Positions 21,606-33,620 of a stretch of DNA of 64,000 nucleotides are shown here, piece after piece. The notes under the pieces were generated by a model that saw only the letters and a list, made by a program, of their open reading frames with translations, ran no database searches and had not been told where the DNA came from. The DNA lies in NCBI GenBank assembly GCA_963675135.1, contig OY776121.1, positions 67,658,265-67,722,264 on the forward strand, given 5' to 3'. The position numbers and the translations under genes are program-made. Source of the stretch: Galeopsis tetrahit (lineage: Eukaryota > Streptophyta > Magnoliopsida > Lamiales > Lamiaceae). Positions within the stretch are counted from its first letter, which is position 1. The number at the start of each line of letters is the position of its first letter.

Positions 21606-23018
21606 TTGATTTCATCAACCAATCTCCCTCTCTCATTCATGTTTGGTATGGATTGCATGGAGGAGAATGAGGAGTTCTTGAGCCTTAGGCTTGGTTGTGA
21701 GAGGAAGAGGAAGAGGAAGAGGAATCGGGACGAAAGTTGCGAAAACTCGGGCTCGATTGAGAGCAATGAAGAAGGCAAGATATTTGGGCTCCTTCAATTG
21801 AGGGCACAAGTGCTAAAGATTGATCATAACAAGAGAAAAAATTATGTAACAAATGCAGATGGAAAAGGGCTTCATCTGATTCATCTGCTGCTCATATCTG
21901 CAACTTCGATCTACGAAAACAACGCGAGATCAGCCGTCGAAAGCCTCCATGAATTGTACCAGAATGTCTGTTTAACAGGGGACTCTGTCCAAAGAGTTGC
22001 AGCCTATTTTTCCGACGGCCTTCTAGCCTGTCTCCTAACGCGAAAATCGCCCTTCTATCACACGGTGAAAACGACCCCAACTCCCAATGAAGAGTTCTTG
22101 GCATTCACATCTCTGTATAAGGTGTCACCATTCCATCAGTTTGCTCATTTCACAGCAAATCAGGCCATTTTTGAAGGGTATCAGAGGGAAGAAAGTACTA
22201 ACAACAGGGCTTTGCATGTGGTTGATTTCGACGTTTCGTATGGCTTCCAATGGCCGTCTCTCATGCAATCGCTATCCGAAAATGCGACTCCCACAAATCA
22301 GGTTTCCCTCAGGATCACTGGATTCAGCACTAATGTGGAGCAACTTCAAGAAACAGAATCAAGATTGGTGAGCTTTGCAAAAGGCTTTCAAAATCTTATT
22401 TTCGAGTTTAATGGCTTGGTGAGGGGATCCAAGATTGTGAAGCTGAAGAAAAGGAAGAATGAAACTGTTGCTGTGAACTTAGTGTTCCATCTGAGTTCAC
22501 TAAACAGCTTTTCGAAAATCTCGGAGACGTTGAATTTCGTCTACTCGTTGAGACCTTCAGTCGTCGTGCTAGTGGAACGAGAAGGTAGCAGAAACAGCAG
22601 CAAGTTTCTACCGAGATTTATGGAGTCACTGCATTATTTTGCAGCTATATTTGATTCATTGGATGATTGTCTTCCAATAGATAGTGCTGAGAGGTTAAGT
22701 ATTGAGAAGAATCATTTAGGACAGGAGATTATTAGTCTAATAAACTATGATAAAGAGAGTGAAAATTGTCCAAGATTTGAGAAGATAGAAATGTGGAAAA
22801 GGAGAATGGAAAGCCATGGTTTTTGGGGGGTTGAACAGAGCTCAATATCTGTAATGCAGGCTAAATTGCTGCTGAAAATCAGAAGCCATTCCTGTGTTGA
22901 ATTTGATGGAGAAAATGGTGGTTTTAGAGTTTTCCAAAGAGATAATGGGAATGCTATTTCTCTAGGGTGGCAACAAAGGTTACTGATTACAGCCTCTTCT
23001 TGGTGCTGTACTGTATGA
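21606..23018 (+). CDS. GRAS family transcriptional regulator
   Basis: Plant-specific nuclear regulator. A single uninterrupted frame of 470 codons, as usual for GRAS genes. Seen: a basic cluster at residues 32-41 (ERKRKRKRNR, possible nuclear signal), the first leucine-rich segment near 90-130 (HLIHLLLISATSI), the VHIID-type core LHVVDFDVSYGFQWPSL (203-219), and PFYRE- and SAW-like regions ending in SLGWQQRLLITASSW near the C-terminus. The N-terminal part is short and lacks a DELLA motif, so it is not a DELLA protein. The wording of the core and SAW region is nearest to NSP2/RAD1-type GRAS proteins in my judgement, but the subclass is uncertain. Translation could also start at 21642 or 21651. 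AATAAA lies about 25 bp after the stop. Confidence 0.9.
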   Translation: MISSTNLPLSFMFGMDCMEENEEFLSLRLGCERKRKRKRNRDESCENSGSIESNEEGKIFGLLQLRAQVLKIDHNKRKNYVTNADGKGLHLIHLLLISATSIYENNARSAVESLHELYQNVCLTGDSVQRVAAYFSDGLLACLLTRKSPFYHTVKTTPTPNEEFLAFTSLYKVSPFHQFAHFTANQAIFEGYQREESTNNRALHVVDFDVSYGFQWPSLMQSLSENATPTNQVSLRITGFSTNVEQLQETESRLVSFAKGFQNLIFEFNGLVRGSKIVKLKKRKNETVAVNLVFHLSSLNSFSKISETLNFVYSLRPSVVVLVEREGSRNSSKFLPRFMESLHYFAAIFDSLDDCLPIDSAERLSIEKNHLGQEIISLINYDKESENCPRFEKIEMWKRRMESHGFWGVEQSSISVMQAKLLLKIRSHSCVEFDGENGGFRVFQRDNGNAISLGWQQRLLITASSWCCTV

Positions 23019-23480
23019 TTAGATTTTTTTTATTTTGGTAAAATAAAATTATTTCTTTATTTTTTCATCTTTTTTATTTTTCTTGATAATACAACTTTAC
23101 TTGATAGAAAGTCAGTTTCAATCCTCCATTATATACTGTGTATCAGTATAATCTCATATTTCATTTCATTAGTGCATTTTACATGTACATAACAGCATAT
23201 ACAGATGAACTTAGGGCAACATTTTTCATAACATAATGCCATATACTGTTATAAATCATGCGGATGAACTCTTATAAGTTAACTTTAATAAAAATTCTTA
23301 CATATAAAGTTTTAAAAAATTAAAAAAAATGGACCCGCACCCCTTATATATTGGCCCTGCATAGAACATTTGTAGCATTCTTGCACTAGAAAAAAAAAAC
23401 ATGCAATCCTTGAAGATTATTACCAATTGAAACACCAAAGGTTTCAGACATCGAAGGGGGTTCGAGCGAGATTCCACGAC

Positions 23481-26400
23481 TTAAATCATTTTAGGTCCAT
23501 TTCCTGGCAAGGCTCTTTTCAGCTTCCTTCTGTAGAAAACCCCGAGAGCAGCACCGACTACAGGCATAGTCGATATGATTGCTATATAAGCAAGCAACCA
23601 GATTGACTTGTTACTTTGTCGAGAGAGCTGATACACCCACCTTGGTATACCACTACTACCACCAGTTTTACCAGCATTCTTAGCAGAATCTGATTTCCTG
23701 CAAGCGGTGAAGCTCACATGCTTTTTTGAAACTGAAACCGTTTGATTACTCTGATCATCATTCTCATGAATCTCATCAGATGTCTCGTTTGCCATTGCAG
23801 CTACCATTCCATCGGCTACATTGAGATACGGGCCTTGATCGATAGAGGATTGCATGAGAGCAGAATTATGCCCAATGCTTTCTACCTTCAATCAGGAGAA
23901 ATATATTAGTAGGGTTGTTATCAGGAGATGAACAGTGGAAAATTCTGCAAAGCGAGGAATACGGTAAATGTTTTTTTTTTTTCCCCTTAACCTGCACTTG
24001 TTTTGATTTTAGTCTGCTAACTTTTCAATTTTGAAATCCGTCCCTTAAGATTATTAAATTGTAAACTTATGGGACTATGTTCAAAGTTGAATAGGATGAC
24101 TAAAATCAAAATTGGTAAAAGTTAAAGAACCAAAAACCTTTACCCCGAAGAATATTATGCACCTTCTTCTGTTTATGCATGTAGGAACTCAAAAGCAAAA
24201 CGCCAAGATATTCATTTACTGCTCTCACCCACCTGCAAAGAAGTACCCGTCACGACAAACTACAGATGCCAAATACCAGATAGTTTTCAAAACAACCTCG
24301 TTTTGCCAGAATTAAAAAATTGAGGATGTTAAAGGTTGATATATAGAAGCCAAGATGCATAACATAACAAAAAAGAAAAGTTCATATTTAAAGAATTACC
24401 AAAGGTGAGATCCAGTTAATCCTTCAAAAAACGCGAGATGTCCACCATGTAGTGTTGTAGCTAGAACTACATTTTTGTTTGCTCTGCAATCAGAAAAGTT
24501 ATTACACATTACGAGGTCAACTCTGGTGAGAGAAAGTGAGCCACTTTACCGGCATTCATCCCAAGGAATGGCTTCTCTAGTACAGACGGGATCGTCCAAT
24601 GAACTTATGCAGAGCAGTGGTACAGAAACTCGTCCAATAAAAGAAGCACTGCTACAATGCCTATAGTATGTATCCGCGGTCTTGGGGGAACGAAACATGT
24701 TTCAATATGTTAGTAATAGTCTGTGCCATGAGTTAGGCCTTAGGATTAAAAAAGAATAGGTTAAATTGCCGCAAAAATCGTGACCTTTGACTTAATTGCA
24801 TTTCTAACCAAACTTTTGGATAATTGCAAACAAAATCATGACTTTAGCATTTCAGTTGCAATTGAGACACTGGGCAGTTTGGACCCTGCACAATGCACAA
24901 GGTGGCTTTAAATTTGTGATTTTTTTTTGCAATTATACAAAATTTTGGTTCAAAATGCAATGAAGTCAAAGGTTGAGAATTTTTTGCACAAGTCAGCCGG
25001 CCAAAACGACATTGTTTGTATATCAGGCAGGGCCCATACTACCTGACATCTCAATTGCAATTGAGATGTTAAAAGTGTGATTTTGTTTTGCAATTATCCA
25101 AAAGTTTGGTTAACAATGCAATTCGAAATTCGAGATTTTGCGGCAATGGAGTCAAAAGAATATTCAGGATACTTTATAAATATTACTCCCTCCGGCCACC
25201 AAATATATGTCTAGTTGTTTGGGCACAGGTTTTAAGATAAAGTGGGTAAAGTAGATAAAGTAAGGGTATTGTGGGATACATTTATGAATTAAGTGATTGT
25301 TTGAGAGTAAAGGTGAATGACAATTTAAGTTATTAGGTGAAGGTTTGAGGGTGAAGATAAAGTGATTGTTGACTTTTAAGGTGTAGGCACACTTTTGGTG
25401 GATGTCCAAATAAGGAAAGTAGACACAGTTTTGGTGGATGGAGGGAGTATGAAACTGGGAAGAATGGTACCTCGTATTTCCCAACAAGACAGGTGGCATG
25501 GGTATCAAAATCCCGAATAGAACGTGACTAGAGAAAGTAGAGGTATCAGTAAATAAAAATGCTCCCAATTTTTTTTTTACATTTTGTTGAAAACTAACCT
25601 TTTTAATACCCTCCCAGTTAGCAAGGCGAGTATAACGAGTTTCATGTCTGTACAACTCAAGCAAGCATCGTTCGGTTAGTGTAAGTTTATAATATTCCAA
25701 CATAAGATGGAAAATAATATAATGAAGTGCATAGAAACCACCATATTTTAACAAGTGCTTAAATCCATCGAGTTTGCTGGAAAAGTAAGGAAAGAAACGT
25801 GTAAGAAGATAATGCAACATACAGTTGTGCGTAGCCTTGAAGACCAATAGTAAGAGCTCTGTCATACAATTTTTGAATGAGCCTTCGAGCTATAAACCTG
25901 GAACCAATCTAGGAATACGAAAATGAAGATATGAATAAATCATGAGAATAAATTATTAAAACAAAATTGTCACACTAAAGAAAACAAAAACACCAATGGA
26001 CTGACCAAGAGATCCCAAGGAGAGCAAACTGCTGCAGCACCTGCAATTGGAACATTCTCTCCGTCCTCTCCAAGATATTTTACCTACCAGCAACGTTTGA
26101 AAAGCATACTTTAATCAACATTTTGATTTCCCATATACAGAACAAAACGATAGAGAGTAACTGTACCAAAACGTTTGCACCAATACTTGTTCCAACTACA
26201 AACAATGGAGCTGCAGAGTATTCTTGATGTAGGTAGTTAATAACTTCACGTGCATCTTCGGTCCATCCAGCATTATAAAAGCAATCAGACTGAAGAAATA
26301 TTGCATCCCACATCAGTTGGGATAGAAGATTGTTGGCTGAATTATTTTTTTTAAACGAGAAATTTTGGGAATTTATTAAAAGCCATGAAAGATTGACTGA

Positions 26401-28884
26401 TGAGCCTGACTAAGAATCTGGTAAAACTACCCAAGAAAGGTGCTTATATCTCTGGAAAAAACATGTCATTACATATCTAAAGGAATACTCTTTTAAGATT
26501 GAAGAAAGCGGTGCTTGCAACTAATTCAATATTTCGTGTTTTTTTGCAAGCAACTATGCTTAATATTTACTTACAGTAACTGAGACACCACCAAGTCCTC
26601 GGTGATTACTTACGACCACATTCCAACCCTGTTTTGCCGTATGAAAGACAAGGTGTTTCATGTACTGCAACCATAGCAAGAAAGTTGATTGAATATGTGA
26701 ATTATAGAGAAAAGACTTGCAAGCTATCTATTGTCAAACATCACTTAAAAAGCAAAAAGAACCTTTCACTATCCTTAAGGTTTTTGTCTGCCTAAGTCTA
26801 TCTGGTTCCAGCATGAAAGTCATCGAGAAGATGTCAAAACTGTGAACAGTTTCACTATTAAGTAAATTATCCAAAAACACTATGGCATTCCGGCCAATGC
26901 AGTTTATTTCTTTTTGTCGTATTGTAGAAATAACTTCATCATTTTTTTCATTCATTAGAGACCAATGCTAGTGTTTGAAAAGCAAAGCAAACAATATCAT
27001 TTCAATACAAAAAAAGAAAACAAAGTGACTGCTAGCCATTCGCCCTCTTAAATAAGGTAGAAAAGCACTATCCTTACAGGAGAAGCAGAATCACTCGTTA
27101 GTCCAGGAATTATAACAACAATTGGGGTTGCATCATCCTTTGAAAGAGCATGATCATTTGGAACAGCTACGCCAGCCACTGCCTCAAATAAGGAACGAAA
27201 AAATGATAAAGAACGAACAAATTTCAAAAACCAAAATAAGGTAAACCAAAATGTTAATCCAAAGAAACCAATTTTATTATGTTTCTACTCTATATGGCGC
27301 CTTTTTCATAGCAAAATGGCGTTCGAGGCAGATATAAAGACAGTGAGTAGTGAATTGAGTCTCAGTTGACAAACTAAGCCATGCATCAAGTGACTAATCA
27401 AAGTGAATATTCCATAAAGCAGAAAAGGGTTTGGAAATAAAACAAAATATGAATGGATAGCATAGACATCGAACACTAAACATGTTTTCAGACAGCTATC
27501 TGTGTAAAAGCTGCTTCCAATAAATTGGTGCTACAATATTCCCTCAATTAATAATAGTATTCACAATCAATTCGGTACAATTTCTTTACCATCGGAATAC
27601 AATAGCCAATCCAGAGCAAACATCCCACCATCAGATGCATGAAACATCTTTCTGCGAACCACACAGAAAAATCAGAGGGGCGAAAGTTACACATCAATTC
27701 CCGAAATTCTCAACACAAAATTCTAATTTAAATTAGTTCCACAAATCATGAAATAAGATGCATTCAAATGAAATGGCAATCTCATGAGATGCAACTGATG
27801 ATTTCCATGTTCAATTCCACACATCCCATTTTAATAGATTCTACAATCCACATCTATTAAGTATTTCATCTTTCTCGCCATTTCCATAATGTTGAACTCT
27901 TCAAACAAGACAACTCTTTATCTATATTTATATTATCATTATATTATTTTACTTTGATATATGACTCAAAACATTGAAGGCACACCTTATGAATCTACAA
28001 CTACTGAACTGAATTTCACCTTTCCATCAGAGCAGAAAGATAGGTGGAATTAATAGTTATCTCTTTCAAAAGAAAACACACAAGAATTGTAATAGCATAG
28101 TTGAAAATATTCTATAACTAACATCAACAGGGATCCTCCATAAAAAATTATTTGCATTCCCTGAACCATATAACATTATCGCTCGTCTTGTACTTCTAAG
28201 AATATTCAAATTTATGATCATTGACTAGTTTTGCAGGATCTCTATAGCCAAAATCACATCAATGAGACTATGAATTATTTATTCTCATCTGCTTCAGAAA
28301 GAAAAACCTCACCTTCTATAGGTGAACATGGGAGGCCTCCCAAAGAAGTTTATAAACGAAGTTTGGAAGTGTGGACTTGAAAGCCAGGGTGTAGCCAAGT
28401 ACCTACACAACTTAAAAAATGATTCAATTGCCCCTCAAAATCAGACAGAACCCCACTTTTTCTACTCTAAAAATTTCACTATTGGAATGCTGCAGGTAAG
28501 CACTGTCAATTAGAATGCAGATAGTAAATTAGGTGCAATTTCTATACTAGAAAAGAAACTGAAGAAATGAATCAAATTTGACAAAAATAAAATAAAATGG
28601 AGAGATTGGTTTTTGCGATTTTACCTTCCATGAAGGGTCTTACACTTGGATACAACTCCATGATAAATTTCAGAGCTTGCATTGTAAGTGAGGTGAACGG
28701 GCCCCCCTCGAAATCCAGTAAAAAGATCCTGAAAAAAATGGAACTCCAAGAAATTGTAGAATAAAACAATGAAAAAGAAAAGCAGTCCCATCAAATAATG
28801 AGACAAGGGTATTGCAAGAGCCGACTTTAAAAGTAAGAGGTAGGCCATGTTCGGCGTTTCAAGAATTGCTTCAGAGCAATCCAT
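23481..28884 (-). CDS. EMB8-like alpha/beta hydrolase, 14 coding exons
   Basis: Membrane-anchored serine hydrolase of the EMB8/ABHD1-3/YheT group (lipid or ester substrates likely, not known). Exons in transcript order: 28884-28625, 28402-28313, 27651-27590, 27178-27078, 26664-26575, 26289-26167, 26083-26006, 25908-25823, 25647-25599, 25527-25471, 24680-24550, 24483-24400, 24232-24163, 23885-23481. All have GT-AG borders and consistent phases, total 1,686 nt, 561 residues, so the gene appears intact. Seen: an N-terminal membrane segment (about 24-45), IPGLTSD oxyanion region, nucleophile GTSIG with Ser236, acid SSLDDP (Asp361/362), His391 in LHGGH, and a C-terminal membrane segment (about 522-544) followed by a basic tail. 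The extra C-terminal region after residue 428 is Asp/Ser-rich. Two MITEs sit in the intron 25470-24681. Confidence 0.93.
24759..25153. mobile_element. Mutator-like MITE in an EMB8 intron
   Basis: Terminal text GGTTAAATTGCCGCAAAA at the left is inverted at the right (GATTTTGCGGCAAT...). AAAAGAATA is directly repeated at 24750-24758 and 25154-25162 (9 bp). The interior repeats the phrase of a pyrimidine/purine motif (aattatccaaaagtttgg) in both orientations, as in the 13937 element. It is non-coding. Confidence 0.85.
25186..25447. mobile_element. Stowaway-like MITE in an EMB8 intron
   Basis: CTCCCTCCGGCCACCAAAT at the left is inverted at the right (TTTTGGTGGATGGAGGGAG). TA flanks both ends (25184-25185 and 25448-25449). 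It ends only 24 bp from the boundary of exon 25471-25527, so it lies almost against the splice donor. Confidence 0.88.
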
Positions 28885-30130
28885 TCAGACTAAACCAATA
28901 AAAATGATGATTTTGTCAAGAAAACTTTCAAGATTGTAGAATGGGAGGGTTATGATGACATTTCTTTTATACGGAGTAATTATTACTGAGTATATTTTTT
29001 ATACTCCAATATTTTTGGGAAATTGAAATTATTGGCAGTTTGGTGGAACGGGTTAGAAGATGCCAAGATAGTTAGATGGGATGGGCGTTTCTTCAGAAAA
29101 GGCTAAAATCATTTCTATTTCAACCACAAAAACAGATTATACCCACCCCTTTTTTAATCAATGTACGACTTTTTGGGATTAAATATTTTTTTAATTTAAT
29201 TAATTTTGAATTCGATCCCATTATAATTGGGGAAATTATTGTTAAGGTCATTTCACTAAGAGATTTATTTAATAGGGCATAGGTTTTTTTTTAAAATCTA
29301 TTAGAGTTAAAATGACACCTAATAAGACATTCTCCTTTACCCATTTAAATAATTTGAAATTAATAAAAATTAATTGGATTTACATCAAATCTTTTGAATT
29401 AATGCAGATTCAAAAAAATAAAGTATTCAAATATTCCTAAAATTAAGCAATTCGAATTAATTGTTAATTATCCAAACAAATAAAGTTAAAAATTCTACAA
29501 TTCCCCATATGTTGAATATATATATATATATATATATATGAAATAGATTATGAATTTTAATATGAACAGTGAAATGGTTATGAAGACATATGTTCATTTA
29601 AATATGAAAGTTTAAAACTGCATAGAGTACTGAATTTTTTGGTATACATAAAATAACATGAACCAATGTGCACAGAGTACTGAATTTTTTGGTATACATA
29701 AAATAACATGAACCAATGTGCACAGAGTGACATGCATATCAATATGCAAAATAGATGTGCACATTTTTAAATGACATATTCAAAAAGCGGTTTGTTGTGA
29801 TGTAGGGATTTCATACTTAATTCCGTTAATATCACTGAAAAGAATTGTTCAGAATAATAAGACGAAGACATAAAATGATAATGCCTACATCGTTATCCAT
29901 GTTTCATATGGAAAGTTCATTTTGATATGAAGTTGTAAGAGCAGTATATGCACCTTTCAGATGCACTGCGAATAGCAATTGAATAATAAGTCTATCGAAA
30001 TTCAAGCTGGAAAAGCTGATTGTAAACCAAACAACATGTGAATAAAAATAAAGGTCGTTTCAATTTTGATGAATTTCCAACAAGTACATACTACAAAAAT
30101 AAATACAGCAAGTACATACTGGGGAAAATG
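28885..30130. other. intergenic or 5' flanking DNA of the EMB8 gene
   Basis: No gene is seen. There is a TA run near 29516-29541 and a perfect tandem duplication of a 50-bp unit (AGAGTACTGAATTTTTTGGT...) at 29624-29673 and 29674-29723. A 5'UTR exon of the EMB8 gene could lie here but no signal decides it. Confidence 0.55.
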
Positions 30131-30134
30131 TGGG

Positions 30135-30690
30135 TGTTCATATAAGCAGGCTAGATTGTGTATTTTGTTGGTGCCAGAGGATTGTCAATTCCAGAATCGA
30201 AATCGGCAGAAGTTGGTTGAAACTGTTCAAATTAACACTATTCTTTGCACCAGCAATCAATCCCTCATCGTCTATTCTATTAGTTCTCCACCCATCGATA
30301 TGAAGCTTCCTCCACTTCTTAAGAAGCTCATTCACAATACCTGGATACAGAAATAATCAAGAATTCTCTACACGAACGGATAGCTTAACGTGCAAATAAA
30401 CACGTGTATACAATAATACATATTAGGAAGGAAGATATAAACAAGTGAACAGTAAAATGCCCCTTTCCTCACATAAATGACAAAACACCATTATGATAAT
30501 TCACTAAAACTACTGTATGATGTAAAAGCTTTCATAATTCACTAAACTACTTAAAGATTCAATAAGCAAACAAATATCCAAGAAAATTGAGTACCAATCA
30601 CCTGGCATTGTTGATCTGATGAAACTTAATCCAGTAAACATCAGTATATGGCTCACAGTCTTCATCATCCATTGGCTTACATCTGAACAG
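30135..30690 (-). pseudogene. exon-like fragments of an unrecognised gene
   Basis: Two pieces look like former coding exons. One (30690-30603) has an acceptor (TTCAG) and a donor (AG then GTGATT) and encodes CKPMDDEDCEPYTDVYWIKF plus about six residues. The other (about 30351-30160) encodes a basic-acidic helix (KKWRKLHIDGWRTNRIDDEG) and, in a shifted frame, DFDSGIDNPLAPTKY then a stop. The exons cannot be joined in frame and the second needs an internal shift, so this is probably a decayed gene piece. I do not recognise the family. Confidence 0.4.
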
Positions 30691-30966
30691 AGTTAAGAGC
30701 ACCATTATAATTCTGTAATTACAATCCAATTCCAACCCAATTTCTTAATATAAGAAGGATGCTATTTTTTAGATAATTTCATTCCGGTGATAAACAAAAG
30801 GAATTTAACATAATCTACTTCAAAATTGGTGAAAAACTGTTCCGAGGCTGAAACATTCATAAATAGGTGAGCTTGAATAGCTTATTTAGACGTGTATGAG
30901 TATGCACATCACTTACTCTGCAACTTGGCCATAAGTAGAGAAAAAATGTGGTGATATGAGACATAC

Positions 30967-31191
30967 GCTGAATTAGTGGGAGAGCCATCGCCGCCGAGCT
31001 GAAGATCAATCGCCGACAGCATCCGGCGAATCGTGAGCTCTTAGAGCTCCCAACGCCGCATTTCCCCTGCCGCCGTACTTGTGATGAACTTCAAAGACTA
31101 AATTGCCCTTCACCACACACATCAGATGTACCAAAAACAACAAAACAAATCCCCAAACACACCTCTTCCCGAAATCCATCGCCACCGACAA
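30967..31191 (-). pseudogene. first exon of an aspartic-protease-like gene, frameshifted
   Basis: Translation from 31191 (or the second ATG at 31179) gives a signal-peptide-like start (GFVLLFLVHLMCVVKG, residues about 14-29), then FEVHHKYGGRG and ALRAHD, followed in the next frame by RRMLSAIDLQLGGDGSPTNS and a good splice donor at 30966-30965. This is the N-terminal layout of plant aspartic-protease-like (ASPL) proteins. A shift of one frame is needed near 31020-31028. The catalytic DTG exons were not seen downstream, so only the first exon remains. Confidence 0.6.
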
Positions 31192-32346
31192 TTAAAAAAT
31201 TGAACTTTATACAAATGAATAAAAAACCAAGTTATATGAATGAATCTAAATCTTGAATAAAAACAGAGTTCGTTGGGGGCTTTATAAATTTGAATTTGGC
31301 TGTTCTACTTTATGGGTTACTGAAGAATGTGAAATTTCTAGAGAGAGAGAGAGAGAGGGGGATTTGCTACGAAAAGGGATTAGATTAAATTTAGAAAAAA
31401 ATCGTGTGATGTTTGATGGAATTCTTTTGGAGTCAACCTCAAATCTACGGAACCAACGAAGAAAAAAGATGTTCTTTTCGTCTTACAAGGGTTTAACAGC
31501 TCTCTCTCTCTCTCTGTGGGATTTTGTATCTTTGTACATTCAAGGGGATGGCGATCTTACTTCTAAACAGGAGATTGAATTTTACCGCAGGGGAGGAGAT
31601 TGAATTTCAGCCATGGTGGACAAAGACCTCCGGCGAAGGTTTACAGCGACTCAGCGTGGGAGATGGAGTCCACGGCGAACAGATCAGCCATGGCGAAGGG
31701 GACGACGACCGTGGCCATGGAGGGGACGGCGGGGAGGTCATGGGCAGCGATGACGGCGGCAAGGTGGGTGCGGCGGCCAAGGTGGGGAGGGAGCTCGACC
31801 GGGAGGAATCTAGGGTTTTGTTTTTTTTAAGAATGAATGTGTCCTATAATTTGGGAATTAATTGATAACAATTAATTATGAATTTAAATTTCGAATTACA
31901 TTTCAAATATATAAATTAAAGGAGTATATGAATATTAAGGGTAAATATGGTTTTTTGACAAAAAAATGACCTTATTAGGAAATTTTAAAAGTTGTATGTT
32001 TTAGTTGTTTAATAGTCTAAAAAAGTGACCTTATTAGGTAATATTCTCATTATAATTTTGATCAATAAATATGTTCAGATTTTAAAAATGATCATTTTAC
32101 ATGTATAGGTCACCAACACTAATTTAATTTTAATATGTGACATTTTGTTATATTTTATATATCAATTAATTAAAGATTTATTTGTATTTATTAATTTAGA
32201 AAATTTATGAATATTAGTTCAAATATTAAATAGTACTCCCTCAATTGAAAATAAATTGAGAATAATATTTAAATTAGTAAACAATTTTTCATAAATTTTG
32301 AAAAATATACTCCCTCAAAACTTTATAATTTTCATTTGGGTTGGAC
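31192..32346. other. intergenic DNA
   Basis: GA- and CT-rich runs lie near 31340-31358 and 31500-31514. A GC-rich patch at 31610-31810 gives low-complexity frames on both strands with no family resemblance. The rest is AT-rich with no feature. Confidence 0.55.
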
Positions 32347-32351
32347 ATGGG

Positions 32352-33296
32352 TGTAAACACAGATTCGTGAATTAAATATAAAAACGCGAAAATGGTAAAC
32401 GATTTTATTTCTTTCGGATTAAAACCGAGTATTTGTGGGTTACAATCTCTAATTTTCTCCTCTGATTCTCTCTCCTTGAACTTCTTGAATTTCTTGAGCT
32501 TTTTGGGGTCGAATCCGCAACCGAATCCACTCCGATCTTGTACTTGGGGCTTTATAACGTTAATCCAAAGGTTTAGCACCGTATTTTGGATTAAACGTTG
32601 ATTTTAGGGACTTTTATGATGAACGTCGTTTGAAGATCGTTCTTGAACTTGGGAAGTTATAACGTTAATCCAAAGGCTTGACGTCGTATTTTGGATTAAA
32701 CGTTGATTTTCGGGACTTTTTCGGGACTTATTGGGACTTTTCCGTTGAAGATCCACAAAAAACTTTGAAGAAACGCCGAATCGAAGAGGCTTAGCACTTT
32801 GATCTCCACTCGAACACCGCTTCTTGCTGCTTTGCACGAAGAACGCCTTGAAGAAACGCCGAATCGAAGAGGCTTAGCACCTTGATCTCCACTCGAACAC
32901 TGCTTCTTGCCGCTTTGCACGAAGAACGCCTTTGAAGCTCCTCCGCCTGCTGAAGAACACTCCAAAATCTCTACAGAGAATTTTAGAGCCTTGAATGCTT
33001 CTGATTTTTGTTGATTCTGGAATGAATGAAATGAGGCCTCTATTTATAGGTGTAGAACCTAGGGTTTCTTATGGGCCAGGGAGATATTTGTGCAAGTGGT
33101 TAAGGTTTAATTCAAATTTTGAATTACTTGGGCTAAGAATACCCTATTTGGGCTCAATTTGGTTTGTTGGACTTTAGAGGCCCATGTTCATTTATGGGAC
33201 TTTAGAGGCCCGTCTTGCTTTATTGGACTTTAGAGGTCCGTCTTGAATTTACTGGACTTTAGAGGTCCAAAGGAATTTAAAATTTAGGTGTCTACA
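32352..33296 (-). repeat. 3' LTR of the gag-only element
   Basis: Begins TGTAAACAC and ends GTCTACA on the plus strand, 945 bp. It carries an internal imperfect duplication of about 77 bp (GAAGAAACGCCGAATCGAAG...). Confidence 0.93.
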
Positions 33297-33620
33297 AATT
33301 GCCCCCTCGCATTTCGTTCACAAGAACGTTTGTCTTTGATGTGGACGAATTGCGAATTGCTTTCGAATGATTTCCCACATGCGGGCCCATGAGTGACTAT
33401 TCTTTAACTACTTTTTGACAAAGTAGGGGTTTAATTATTTAACCACTTAAAATGTCTTTAACGGTGTAAGTTAACAGTTTAACCACGTGTATTTACCTTT
33501 GGTGGTCGTCGTACATAGTTTATACTCGTGCGGACCAGGAGTAATAAGCAGTTTAGTCTCGTGCATCATGGAGCAACAAACAGTTTAAGCTCATGCGTTT
33601 ATGGAGCATACTTGTTTTCT

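Noticed and set aside
25164..25865. 233-codon minus-strand frame
   Set aside because: It reads through a MITE and through introns and exons of the EMB8 gene; only the parts at 25599-25647 and 25823-25865 are real exon sequence.
31253..31865. Plus-strand frames of 116 and 113 codons
   Set aside because: GA-repeat and GC-rich patch give low-complexity peptides; no homology recognised and no start context.
32604..32965. Cys/Ser-rich frames inside the LTRs
   Set aside because: Identical frames occur in both LTRs and come from the internal 77-bp duplication; not a gene.
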